Of a stretch of 64,000 nucleotides of DNA, positions 7,340 through 16,891 are shown in pieces. The stretch's first letter is position 1. Every line of letters begins with the position of its first letter. The stretch is from Anaerolineales bacterium (lineage in GTDB: Bacteria; Chloroflexota; Anaerolineae; Anaerolineales; E44-bin32). The stretch lies in NCBI GenBank assembly GCA_037382465.1, contig JARRPX010000009.1, forward strand, positions 1-64,000, read 5' to 3'. The position numbers were made by a program, and so were the translations under genes. Below the pieces are notes generated by a model. It had not been told where the DNA came from and searched no databases. It saw only the letters and a list, made by a program, of their open reading frames with translations.

Positions 7340-9865
7340 ATGAAACCCCAACGAATTCGTCATGGTCTGTATGCATTATTACTATTGGGAATGACAGGCT
7401 TGTTCGCCTTACCGCTGCCCGCGGAGGCCAGCACCTTCGTTGTTAACACCTACGACGACCTCGACGACGGGCAGTGCGACTCAAACCACTGCTCGCTGCG
7501 CGAGGCGATCAACGCCGCCAACGCCAACAGCGGCCCGGACGAGATCCACTTCGATCTTCCAGGATCCGGAGGATCCAACACCATCATCTATCTCACCTCT
7601 CCGCTTCCTGCCCTGACCGACGACGCTACGACCATCGACGGCACCACGGAACCAGATTACGCCGGGTCGCCGGTCTTTGGCATCCAGGATGGTATGCCCG
7701 GGATCGAGGTTGGGCTTGATCTTCAGTCCAATGACAACATCATTCGTGGATTGAGCCTGAATGGCTTTGGTACTTTCCCACCAGAACAAGTTTTTGATTT
7801 TCATGATCCGATTGGAAGCGCAATCCTCGCAGCCGGAAGCGGAAATCTGATTCAGGAAAACCGGATCGGCTCGGGAGCGCTGCAGAACGCCGTAGGCGTG
7901 CGTATCTACGGCGCGCACAACAGCGTTATTGGGAACGTGATCTCCGGCAATGGCATTGGTGTTTACAGCGACGGCTCGAGCACCGAAATCCGGGGCAACA
8001 TCATCGGCCCTGCAGCTGACGGAGTCACGCCAGTCTATAACGACTACGGCATCGTACTTGATTCAGGTGCTCTAAGTGCCGATATCGGGGGAGTAGGCCC
8101 CGGGGAGGGCAATCTAATCTCTGCTAACGAGATCATTGCCATTCTCTCCCAATCGGCTGACAACCAGATCCACGGCAACCTGATTGGGGTCGACGCCACA
8201 GGCACTGCGCCTTTACCGAACTACTACGGGGTTTCCATACAAGGAGCGAATGCCTGGATCGGCGGCAGCCTACCCCAGCACAGCAATGTGATCTCCGGTA
8301 ACGAACGTTGGGGGATTGCTGTAGAACAGGGCGGGCAGAACGCCGTGATCCAGGGTAACAAGATCGGCACCGATATAAGCGGTTCCGTGATGATACCGAA
8401 CCAGGCGCAGGGCATTGTATCTTCAGCGGATGGCGTCGTGATTGGCGGGACCTCCCCGGGCGAGGGAAATCTGATCATGGGAAATGCCGGTCATGGCGTA
8501 AATATCGCCGATGGTGCCAGCGGTAATCTCGTCGCGAAAAACACGATTGCGGATAACGGCCAGGACGGCATCTACCTCAATAGCGCTATTCCCTACTATG
8601 GTTATTTAACTCAGAATACATTCACACAAAATAGTATTTACAACAATGGTGGGCTGGGTATCACAATCATGCCTGGACACAATGGCAATATCCAACCTCC
8701 ACAAATCACCTCCCCTCAGGACTCGACGATCGAAGGCATAGCGTGGTATTCATGCAAGATCGAGATTTTCCGCGCCGAGCCCGACCCCTCTGGTTATGGC
8801 GAGGGGAAAGTGTTTCTCGCTGAAGGCTACACCACCGAGACAGACGACACCTTCAGCATCCCTATCAGCAGTCCTGGCTATTGCTTCATGATCACCGCAA
8901 CAGCGACGGATAGCTTAGGAAATACTTCGGAATTCTCACAAAACGCCACCGCCAAGTGCTTTGTCAAACCGCCCGATATCTTTCTCTATCCCATTTGGGT
9001 CTTCATCATCGTGGTCTTCGCGTTCATCGCCTGGCGCATCCGCCGCAGGCGACCCGGCATGCCCGCATGGAGCATCCCCATCGGCGGGTTGACCGGCGGC
9101 GTGATTGCCGCGGTCATATTCACCGCCCTGCCCTTTTACGAGCCACAAACCCCGCAAGAAGCTCCCATCTGTGGCAACGGCGTCGTCGACTCTGGCGAGC
9201 AGTGCGACGGCAATGACCTCACCATGTGCCTCGAGGGTCAGGTGTGCGAGAACTGCAAATGCATCACCTACCTGGATCAATGCGGCAACGGCGTCGTCGA
9301 CTCTGGCGAGCAGTGCGACGGCGACGACCTCACCATGTGTCTCTCCGGCCAGGTGTGTGAAAACTGTAAATGCATCACCATGATGGGCATGTGCGGGAAC
9401 GGAGTCGTCGAGCAAGGCGAGCAGTGCGACGGCGATGACCTGACCATGTGCCTCTCCGGACAGGTCTGCGAGAACTGCAAGTGCATCACCTACGTCGAGG
9501 CCGACCCGGAAATTTGCATCTATGAGGCGCTGCAGAACTCCAACTGCCGGGCGAGTGACTATCCCGAATCCGACCTGGTCGAGATCCTGATGGAAGGAGA
9601 CAGTGCCGACCTGATCGCCCTCAACTCCGAATACACCCACGGTCTGTTCGAGCTCGAGAACGGGAAACAGTGCTGGGTCTGGCTGGGTTTGATGGGCGGG
9701 GACGAGAATCCCTTCGGCAACTGCCCCGTGGAGATCATCAATCCGCCGGAGGCGCCGCGCGAAAGTGCTTGCAGCTCCGATTTGGACGAGCGTGAATGTA
9801 TCGCCGCGGGGGGCGAGTGGACTGAAGGCATGGCGGCACCGTACTGCGCCTGCCCGGAAGAATAA
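7340..9865 (+). CDS. secreted CSLREA-type beta-helix protein with membrane segments and Cys-rich repeats
   Basis: A cell-surface protein of 841 residues. A signal peptide (about 1-30) is followed by a CSLREAI motif, the mark of CSLREA-domain proteins, then a right-handed parallel beta-helix (about residues 80-440) with repeated N-x-I-x-G-N turns. Two hydrophobic segments follow (about 550-570 and 585-605), separated by a basic stretch (RIRRRRPG). After these come three 33-residue cysteine-rich repeats (C-G-N-G-V-V ... E-Q-C-D-G ... C-K-C-I-T) at a 37-residue period, resembling myxobacterial-type disulfide repeats, and a cysteine-containing tail. The ATG at 7340 has GGGAGG 6 bases upstream. 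The beta-helix suggests polysaccharide binding or cleavage, but no catalytic residues were assigned. Repeats that are nearly identical in DNA suggest recent expansion. Confidence 0.8.
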   Translation: MKPQRIRHGLYALLLLGMTGLFALPLPAEASTFVVNTYDDLDDGQCDSNHCSLREAINAANANSGPDEIHFDLPGSGGSNTIIYLTSPLPALTDDATTIDGTTEPDYAGSPVFGIQDGMPGIEVGLDLQSNDNIIRGLSLNGFGTFPPEQVFDFHDPIGSAILAAGSGNLIQENRIGSGALQNAVGVRIYGAHNSVIGNVISGNGIGVYSDGSSTEIRGNIIGPAADGVTPVYNDYGIVLDSGALSADIGGVGPGEGNLISANEIIAILSQSADNQIHGNLIGVDATGTAPLPNYYGVSIQGANAWIGGSLPQHSNVISGNERWGIAVEQGGQNAVIQGNKIGTDISGSVMIPNQAQGIVSSADGVVIGGTSPGEGNLIMGNAGHGVNIADGASGNLVAKNTIADNGQDGIYLNSAIPYYGYLTQNTFTQNSIYNNGGLGITIMPGHNGNIQPPQITSPQDSTIEGIAWYSCKIEIFRAEPDPSGYGEGKVFLAEGYTTETDDTFSIPISSPGYCFMITATATDSLGNTSEFSQNATAKCFVKPPDIFLYPIWVFIIVVFAFIAWRIRRRRPGMPAWSIPIGGLTGGVIAAVIFTALPFYEPQTPQEAPICGNGVVDSGEQCDGNDLTMCLEGQVCENCKCITYLDQCGNGVVDSGEQCDGDDLTMCLSGQVCENCKCITMMGMCGNGVVEQGEQCDGDDLTMCLSGQVCENCKCITYVEADPEICIYEALQNSNCRASDYPESDLVEILMEGDSADLIALNSEYTHGLFELENGKQCWVWLGLMGGDENPFGNCPVEIINPPEAPRESACSSDLDERECIAAGGEWTEGMAAPYCACPEE
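9170..9490 (+). repeat. three tandem coding repeats, 111-bp period
   Basis: Three copies (9170-9268, 9281-9379, 9392-9490) of a 99-bp unit, separated by 12-bp linkers, encode the cysteine-rich repeats of the beta-helix protein. Each unit carries six cysteines with identical spacing. The third copy differs most near its 5' end. Confidence 0.85.
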
Positions 9866-9952
9866 CTGCGAAAACGAGGCCGCACAGCACTATTATTTCT
9901 TTTTATGGACGCCCCGCCGGATTGTCGCAACACGACACATCCAAGGAAAATT

Positions 9953-9980
9953 GTAAGGGCGGTTCGCGAACCGCCCCTAC
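9953..9980. repeat. REP-like palindrome E
   Basis: GTAA, then the same 20-bp palindrome as copy C, then CTAC. It lies 87 bases after the beta-helix gene. Confidence 0.65.
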
Positions 9981-10000
9981 GCGCCATCCTTTTAATTCAT

Positions 10001-10029
10001 GTAGGGGCGACCCGATGGGTTGCCCTCAC
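10001..10029. repeat. REP-like palindrome F
   Basis: GTAGGGG, CGACCCGATGGGTTG stem-loop and CCCTCAC. It is closest to copy B and lies just after the 3' end of the following minus-strand gene. Confidence 0.55.
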
Positions 10030-10054
10030 ACAGCAACCCCCGCGTGGAAACGAT

Positions 10055-10942
10055 CTATTCGCCCTTGACCACGGCAAGGATATCTTTCATATCATCGTCC
10101 CATACGACGCCTTCATAGACCTGCCAGCGTTCGACGTGTTCGACGCTTTGTCCAGGTGCGAGCTCCGTGATCGGCGCCAGCGTCTCCAGCTCGATGAAGT
10201 GCGGATTACAGTAGCATTGTGAAGGGCTTCCGAAATCGAAATACGCTGCCTTGGGGTCGTAAGCAGCCCGTTTTACAAAGAGCGTGCCTTCGACCCAATA
10301 GGCGAGCCATCCCGCCGGATTGGTGAAACCGACTTTTTGGCTGCCCTCCTGCATCTGCGCCCGAATTAAAATCTGCTGGTTGCCCCAGGTGATGTGCGGC
10401 GAATTGATGTCGGTATACGGCCAGAGCACAAACGAGCGGTCGGGCAGCGTGGGATTGTCCGGATTCCCCCCGCCGTAGAGGGGCAGGATGCCGACTCCGC
10501 CTGGAATCAACTGCGTAATCGCCCAGGGTGCGATAGTCCAATCCTGTTTGCCCTCGTTCGTGATCGTGTGGCGCACTCCGACCTCGGCCTTGTCCTCGAT
10601 CAGGCGGATTTCAAGTTCTTTCCGGAGTCCCGTTTGCACCTCAACGTCCTGCGTGATGTGCACGCCGTTATCTATGGCCTGCGCCTGTACCGGCGAATCG
10701 TCCGGCAGGTAAGTAACGCGCGGTTCTTCCGGGGCGTACCAGAGCCGGTGCCCGCCGTACAGGTGGAACGGCCCTACACCGGGGCAATCCAGGGTGATAT
10801 CCGGGAGTTCGGCGAAAAGATTGTCACCGCGCTGCGTCTTCAGCGAGAGCACCCGTGGACCAACGGAAACGGATACGAGCAGCGTCAGACTTTCGTTGGC
10901 GATCTCCACACATCCAACATTATTGAATTTAACATTCTTCAT
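10055..10942 (-). CDS. DUF4380-like protein, aldose-epimerase-type fold
   Basis: A 295-residue soluble protein resembling DUF4380 and other galactose-mutarotase-fold proteins. Features consistent with that fold are the GPRVLSL strand near residue 29, the GGHRLWYAPEE segment near residues 63-73, where mutarotases place an Arg/His pair, and a C-terminal run of strands. The start at 10942 has a GGAGGTGAG site. Activity is unknown; relatives are predicted to handle sugars. It is divergent from, and next to, GH130 and GH1 genes, which supports a role in carbohydrate metabolism. Confidence 0.7.
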   Translation of the reverse strand: MKNVKFNNVGCVEIANESLTLLVSVSVGPRVLSLKTQRGDNLFAELPDITLDCPGVGPFHLYGGHRLWYAPEEPRVTYLPDDSPVQAQAIDNGVHITQDVEVQTGLRKELEIRLIEDKAEVGVRHTITNEGKQDWTIAPWAITQLIPGGVGILPLYGGGNPDNPTLPDRSFVLWPYTDINSPHITWGNQQILIRAQMQEGSQKVGFTNPAGWLAYWVEGTLFVKRAAYDPKAAYFDFGSPSQCYCNPHFIELETLAPITELAPGQSVEHVERWQVYEGVVWDDDMKDILAVVKGE

Positions 10943-11199
10943 GAATACTCACCTCCGGGCACGGATTCCTCACACTTTAGTATGATTTGGACGCAAAGCC
11001 ATTATACCCGCCAAGCGGGTAAAATCCACCGGATGAGCGGTATGGTAACATTACATGCTGTGCATCGCCCGGGGAATCGTGGGACGGCGCAGTAGAGCAA
11101 CACTATTCCCAAAGCAAGCCTGCGGCGCGATGTTTAAGAGAGGACTTTCCGCTCGCTTCCCGTGGCTGGTTCAGGAAGAGACACTTAAGGAGATATCGC

Positions 11200-12162
11200 A
11201 TGGCAAAAACCAATATCCCCTGGGAAGCGCGGCCCGCGGGCTGCTCCGACGTTATCTGGCGCTACAGCAAGAACCCGATCATCCCTCGCGATTTGATCCC
11301 CTCATCGAACAGCATCTTCAACAGCGCCGTCGTTCCTTATGAGGACAGATTCGCAGGTGTGTTCCGCGTGGACAACAAGAAGCGCGAGATGAATCTCTAC
11401 CGCGGCTTCAGCGATGACGGCCTGGATTGGAAGCTGGATCACGACCCAATCGCATGGGAATTCACCGATTCCGAACTGTCCGAGTTTTCCCACCGCTACG
11501 ATCCACGCCTCGTCTGGCTCGAGGATCGCTACTACGTCACCTGGTGCAACGGCTACCACGGCCCGACGATCGGCATCGGATACACCCAGGATTTCGAGAA
11601 ATTCCACTTTCTCGAAAACGCACTTCTGCCCTTCAACCGCAACGGCGTTCTTTTCCCCAGAAAAATCAACGATCGCTACGTGATGCTCAGCCGCCCAAGC
11701 GATAACGGTCATACGCCTTTCGGGGATATTTTCCTGAGCCATAGCCACGACATGATCCATTGGGGGAGGCATCGCTTCGTGATGGGAGTGGCCGGCGGCT
11801 GGCAGAGCACCAAGATCGGCGCCGGGCCCATCCCCATCGAGACGCCTGAAGGCTGGCTGCTCTTCTATCACGGCGTTCTTACCTCCTGCAACGGTTTCGT
11901 CTACAGCTTTGGTGCAGCCCTGCTCGATCTCGAGCAGCCCTGGAAGGTGATCCGGCGCGGCGAGCCCTATTTGCTCTCCCCGCAAAGAGACTACGAATGC
12001 GTCGGAGACGTGCCCAACGTGACCTTCCCCTGCGCGGCACTGTACGACGAGTCGAACGGCCGCATCGCGATCTATTACGGCGGCGCGGACACCGTGACGG
12101 CGCTCGCCTTCACGCAGCTCGAGGACGTTCTCGATTTTCTGGAAACCCAATCCATGGTTTAA
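11200..12162 (+). CDS. glycoside hydrolase family 130 (beta-mannoside phosphorylase type)
   Basis: A five-bladed beta-propeller enzyme of GH130, which mostly phosphorolyses beta-mannosides to mannose-1-phosphate. Recognisable motifs are KNPIIPRD near the N-terminus, [13 protein letters not shown], the [16 protein letters not shown] segment that carries the family's catalytic aspartate, GWLLFYHGV, and the C-terminal [12 protein letters not shown]. Length 320 fits. A strong AAGGAG site lies 7 bases before the ATG. The next gene, 39 bases downstream, is a GH1 beta-glucosidase, so the two probably form an operon for beta-linked oligosaccharides, plausibly manno- or glucomanno-oligosaccharides inside the cell. 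Some GH130 members are hydrolases, so phosphorolysis is a family inference. Confidence 0.9.
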   Translation: MAKTNIPWEARPAGCSDVIWRYSKNPIIPRDLIPSSNSIFNSAVVPYEDRFAGVFRVDNKKREMNLYRGFSDDGLDWKLDHDPIAWEFTDSELSEFSHRYDPRLVWLEDRYYVTWCNGYHGPTIGIGYTQDFEKFHFLENALLPFNRNGVLFPRKINDRYVMLSRPSDNGHTPFGDIFLSHSHDMIHWGRHRFVMGVAGGWQSTKIGAGPIPIETPEGWLLFYHGVLTSCNGFVYSFGAALLDLEQPWKVIRRGEPYLLSPQRDYECVGDVPNVTFPCAALYDESNGRIAIYYGGADTVTALAFTQLEDVLDFLETQSMV

Positions 12163-12189
12163 TGCCCACCAATACAAAATAGAGTATGA

Positions 12190-13560
<1,371 letters not shown>

Positions 13561-13803
13561 GGCCGAATCCCGGAAAGTGAGCGGAGACCGCCGCAAGCGC
13601 CGGAAAGAGCCGATTCGTTCGTCATCTGGGGAGCTCTCGAACGAAAACTTTGTGCAACGAGCAGGAAATGCAGGGATCGTAAGCGCGCACGAGCATCTGC
13701 GCCAGCAGGCAGATCTCATCATCCGCCCTGCCCTCGGCCGGGCCAGTGCTTCGGGAGCGTTCCGATTCCTGACTGATCTGTCAGGTCTCCTCCTACGACT
13801 CCA

Positions 13804-15006
13804 TTAGAACCAGTCTATTACGCCCGGACGTTGGCGATGGACTTCGGCGATCAAATCAGCAAGGTGGTGTTGTGCGTGACGCAGCGAATACACGACGCGG
13901 CCGAGAACAGTAGGACCGGTCCAGGGAAACTGTTCTTCCTCCGCGGTCAGGTCGGCCTTCGCCAGGAAGTTCGCCGTACGCTTCTCGACCTTGTCGATAA
14001 ATCGCTGCATGTCTTCGCGGGCGGGCAGCCTGGACGAATCACGCTCTTGCCAGTTGATCTGCATCAGCGCGTCATCCAATCGATCGCCCGGTTCGAGGGC
14101 GCCGTAGAAACCGATCGACTGCAGGATGTGCAGCGCCAAACCGGCCGGCCGCCGATAGCGCGTATCCGCTTGTGACCATTCTGCTTCGGTGATATTTTCG
14201 ATGGCCATGCGCAGCATCGAAAACAGGCGCATGTATTGATCGGCCAGCGCATCGGCGAGGGGACCGGATTCGATCGCCGTCCACCAAAATGCAGGCGCGT
14301 AGAGACTCTTATATTCCGGGAGATCGTGCAGGCTTTCCAGGTCGCTGTCCTGACGCGACCAGGATCGCAAACTAGGCCGCAGCTCCAAGCTCCGCTTCAA
14401 TTCCTCGAGTGCGCCGGAGCGATCCCCGGCGAGCGCCAGGCTGCAGGCTGCATTGTAGTGCACCCCACCCTGCCATTCCGCGCCGTCATCGAGCGGCGAG
14501 ACCAAATCTGCCCACTCACTCCAGAGCCGGCTGGTCGTCTCTTGCTGCCCTCGATCGGTATAGAATTCGGCATAGTGCGCGAGCTTGTGAGTATAGGCGG
14601 ATCCCACGAGCGCTTCCCACACTTTGCGATCATCCGATTCCTCGGCTGGACCGGTGAGGTTTTCGTCGCTCAACCCGCTCACCAGCGAAACGAGATTCTC
14701 GTGGGTTTGCTGCGCAAATGCTTCGATTTCTTCCCAGGTGTGTTTGGCGAACTCTGCGTATGCCTGCGCGTTGGCTTGTTCGTAATGCGGAATGGGTTCC
14801 AATTCCTGACCCTCGATCCAGGATGCAGCCCGCCTGGTGCGCACGTCTTGCCAATAATTGGCATGCGCGATGGCGTCTTTCGCCGACCACTTCTCGAAAC
14901 TTCCTTCGAGCGACCGATCGGCTTCCGTCTGATTCCCCATGAATTCCATTTCCACCGCACGACCTTTCTCGACGATTTGCAGAACACGATCCTTGATGTC
15001 CATCAT
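13804..15006 (-). CDS. DinB-like two-domain protein with a TPR-like linker
   Basis: A 400-residue protein built of two DinB/ClbS-type four-helix bundles. The first (about residues 1-135) has KWSAKDAIAHANYW, where the His is a likely metal ligand, and YTHKLAHYAEFY. The second (about 245-400) ends in YSLRHAQHHLADLIAEV, a typical DinB metal-binding HxxHH helix. Between them (about 165-225) is a VHYNAACSLALAGDRSGALEELKRSLEL segment resembling a TPR-type helix pair. DinB-fold proteins include thiol-dependent transferases and hydrolases; no substrate can be named. The start is one of two adjacent ATGs after AAGGAGGA. Confidence 0.75.
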   Translation of the reverse strand: MMDIKDRVLQIVEKGRAVEMEFMGNQTEADRSLEGSFEKWSAKDAIAHANYWQDVRTRRAASWIEGQELEPIPHYEQANAQAYAEFAKHTWEEIEAFAQQTHENLVSLVSGLSDENLTGPAEESDDRKVWEALVGSAYTHKLAHYAEFYTDRGQQETTSRLWSEWADLVSPLDDGAEWQGGVHYNAACSLALAGDRSGALEELKRSLELRPSLRSWSRQDSDLESLHDLPEYKSLYAPAFWWTAIESGPLADALADQYMRLFSMLRMAIENITEAEWSQADTRYRRPAGLALHILQSIGFYGALEPGDRLDDALMQINWQERDSSRLPAREDMQRFIDKVEKRTANFLAKADLTAEEEQFPWTGPTVLGRVVYSLRHAQHHLADLIAEVHRQRPGVIDWF

Positions 15007-15524
15007 TCCTCCTTCATCCGGTCATCGATTGACATTTTTCCATCCCACGCCGCGAACTGCGCTCGTGAGCGAGCGATCTCAAGCCTTATCTTACACGTAT
15101 ATGACCTTGTTTATGAAAGCAAATTATATCCAGCGATCGGTCATCCGTTCACAATGCATGGGGAGTTTGAAGCGTGCCGAGAACGGGCGGATACAACGGC
15201 ACCCGAATCGGCAATCGAGTCTGTGAACACCCTACACGCCTTCTTTACAGGAATTGGTACCATTTATGCCTTGAATCCCTCCGGGGGGTAAATGGTAAAA
15301 TGTTAATGTCTATCGCCACTGCTGAATCGTGCGAAGGCATCTAGCTACGTAACGTTCCCGTTGAAACGACGTTCGATATGCGTGGCGGCGGCAAATAATG
15401 CCGGATGTTGTAATTCATGCCGTCTACACCATGAATTACAGACCTCTCCCCGTTCACATTCCATCGTTTCGGAACCTCCGGCCTATCGAACCCGCTGCAT
15501 CCATACCGGAAAGGGTTTATATAC
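15007..15524. promoter_or_regulatory. divergent region with two long inverted repeats
   Basis: There is no gene in these 518 bases. Two inverted repeats stand out. One has 9-bp arms (TACCATTTA at 15258-15266 and TAAATGGTA at 15289-15297). The other has perfect 11-bp arms (TGTAATTCATG at 15409-15419 and CATGAATTACA at 15430-15440) with a 10-base spacer. Both lie upstream of the CarD-like gene and could be operators or leader hairpins. Confidence 0.5.
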
Positions 15525-15851
15525 ATGGCAGCAAGAAATAAGAAAAAAGATTTTGAAGTTGGCAATTGGATCGTCCATCCCATCTACGGCGTCGGCCAAA
15601 TTAGCAGGATCGAAGAAAAATGCGTCAACGAAACGACTTGCGCGTATTTTCGAGTCGAAGCGGACGAGACCACATACTGGATTCCTGTCGACTGCGTCGA
15701 AGACAGCCGCGTGCGGAAAGTCATCAGCCGCAGCGCCTTTCGCCGGGCGGAAGCCACCCAGAAGATGACCAACCTCTTGAATCAAAATCAAGCCCAGGCT
15801 TCCACAGAAGATGCGCTGGATCCTATTGGAAAAAGCGTGGAGCTGGCTTAA
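15525..15851 (+). CDS. CarD-like transcription regulator
   Basis: A 108-residue protein with a CarD/TRCF RNA-polymerase-interaction domain at residues 5-65: the VGNWIVHPIYGVGQI start is the classic Tudor-like signature of the family. CarD proteins bind the RNA polymerase beta subunit and stabilise open promoters. The protein is shorter than mycobacterial CarD (about 160 residues) and the C-terminal DNA-binding helical domain is reduced to a single helical stretch, so DNA contact may be missing. An AAAGGG site precedes the ATG. Confidence 0.8.
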   Translation: MAARNKKKDFEVGNWIVHPIYGVGQISRIEEKCVNETTCAYFRVEADETTYWIPVDCVEDSRVRKVISRSAFRRAEATQKMTNLLNQNQAQASTEDALDPIGKSVELA

Positions 15852-15938
15852 GTGCAAATCGGGGGGACGAGTCAAAATCGAATCGCACGTCTTTCCTCCA
15901 TCAAGGGTGAAAGATGCAGATAAGTCGGCGAAGATGGA

Positions 15939-16715
15939 TCAATGCCCCATCTCGTCGATTTTTATCTTCTCCTCCGGGGAGAGTGCGAACCCAAATACAT
16001 CCAAATTTTGCTGCTGATGCTGCGGATTGGAAGATTTCGGGATCGTGATCACGAGATCCTGCTCTACCAACCAGCGCAGGGCAACCTGAGCCGCCGAGAC
16101 TCCGTGCCGCGCCGCGATCTCTTGCAGCAACTCGGACCGCAGCGCCCTGCCTTTGGCGATGGGACTGTACGCCGTAACCAGGATTTTTTCACGCTGGCAG
16201 AACGCCACCATCTCGTCCTGTGGATGCAGCGGATGATAGTTGATCTGATGGCTGAAGATCGGTGCATCGGAATGCTGCATCGCCTGGCGCAGTTGGTCGA
16301 GGCTGAAATTGCTCACTCCTACATGGTGGATCTTGCCACCTGCCGTCAAGTCGTTCAGGGCGCGCATCGACACTTCTATGGGCACCTGCGGATTGGGCGC
16401 ATGAATGAGGTAGAGATCGAGCCACTCGATGCCCAATTTCTGCAGACTACGTTGGCAAGCTTCGATCAAATCTTCGTAACGCAGATGAGTCGACCACACC
16501 TTGCTGGTCAGAAAAAGCTCATCACGGGCGACGTCTGATTCCGAGATCGCCGCGCCGATTTCCGTTTCATTCCGGTAAAATTCGGCCGTATCGACATGCC
16601 GGTAGCCGATCTCCAGAGCATGTTTCACCGCACGGATACATTCGCTGCCGCGCAGATCCCAGGTTCCCAAACCGATCTTGGGGACGCGTTCACCCTGGAA
16701 TTCAATGTATTCCAT
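15939..16715 (-). CDS. aldo/keto reductase
   Basis: An NADPH-dependent aldo/keto reductase of the AKR5-like (2,5-diketo-D-gluconate reductase-type) group, 258 residues. The catalytic tetrad is visible: Asp of HVDTAEFYRNE with its Tyr, Lys of LTSKVW, and His of DLYLIHAPNP. Cofactor contacts ITIPKSSNPQHQQQN lie near the C-terminus. A GAGAGGTG site precedes the ATG. The natural substrate is unknown; small aldehydes and keto sugars are typical. It stands alone between carD and the sulfite-oxidase-like gene. Confidence 0.93.
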   Translation of the reverse strand: MEYIEFQGERVPKIGLGTWDLRGSECIRAVKHALEIGYRHVDTAEFYRNETEIGAAISESDVARDELFLTSKVWSTHLRYEDLIEACQRSLQKLGIEWLDLYLIHAPNPQVPIEVSMRALNDLTAGGKIHHVGVSNFSLDQLRQAMQHSDAPIFSHQINYHPLHPQDEMVAFCQREKILVTAYSPIAKGRALRSELLQEIAARHGVSAAQVALRWLVEQDLVITIPKSSNPQHQQQNLDVFGFALSPEEKIKIDEMGH

Positions 16716-16891
16716 GACACCTCTCGATGTATTGATTCACGTATAAACCGTCTGACTCTGAAATCGTTTTGGGGCTCCGGTCGTTTTCGAACGCCCGCAG
16801 CGTGAAATCACCGCCGGGAAGACGCCTTCTTTCCAGGATACGACAGTCCAGCTCTTCGCGGCGCTTTAAAAAACGCTGCGCTGCTCCGGGA

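Noticed and set aside
14236-15291. Long plus-strand frame opposite the DinB-like gene
   Set aside because: It has no family features, while the minus-strand protein has clear DinB signatures and a good ribosome site.
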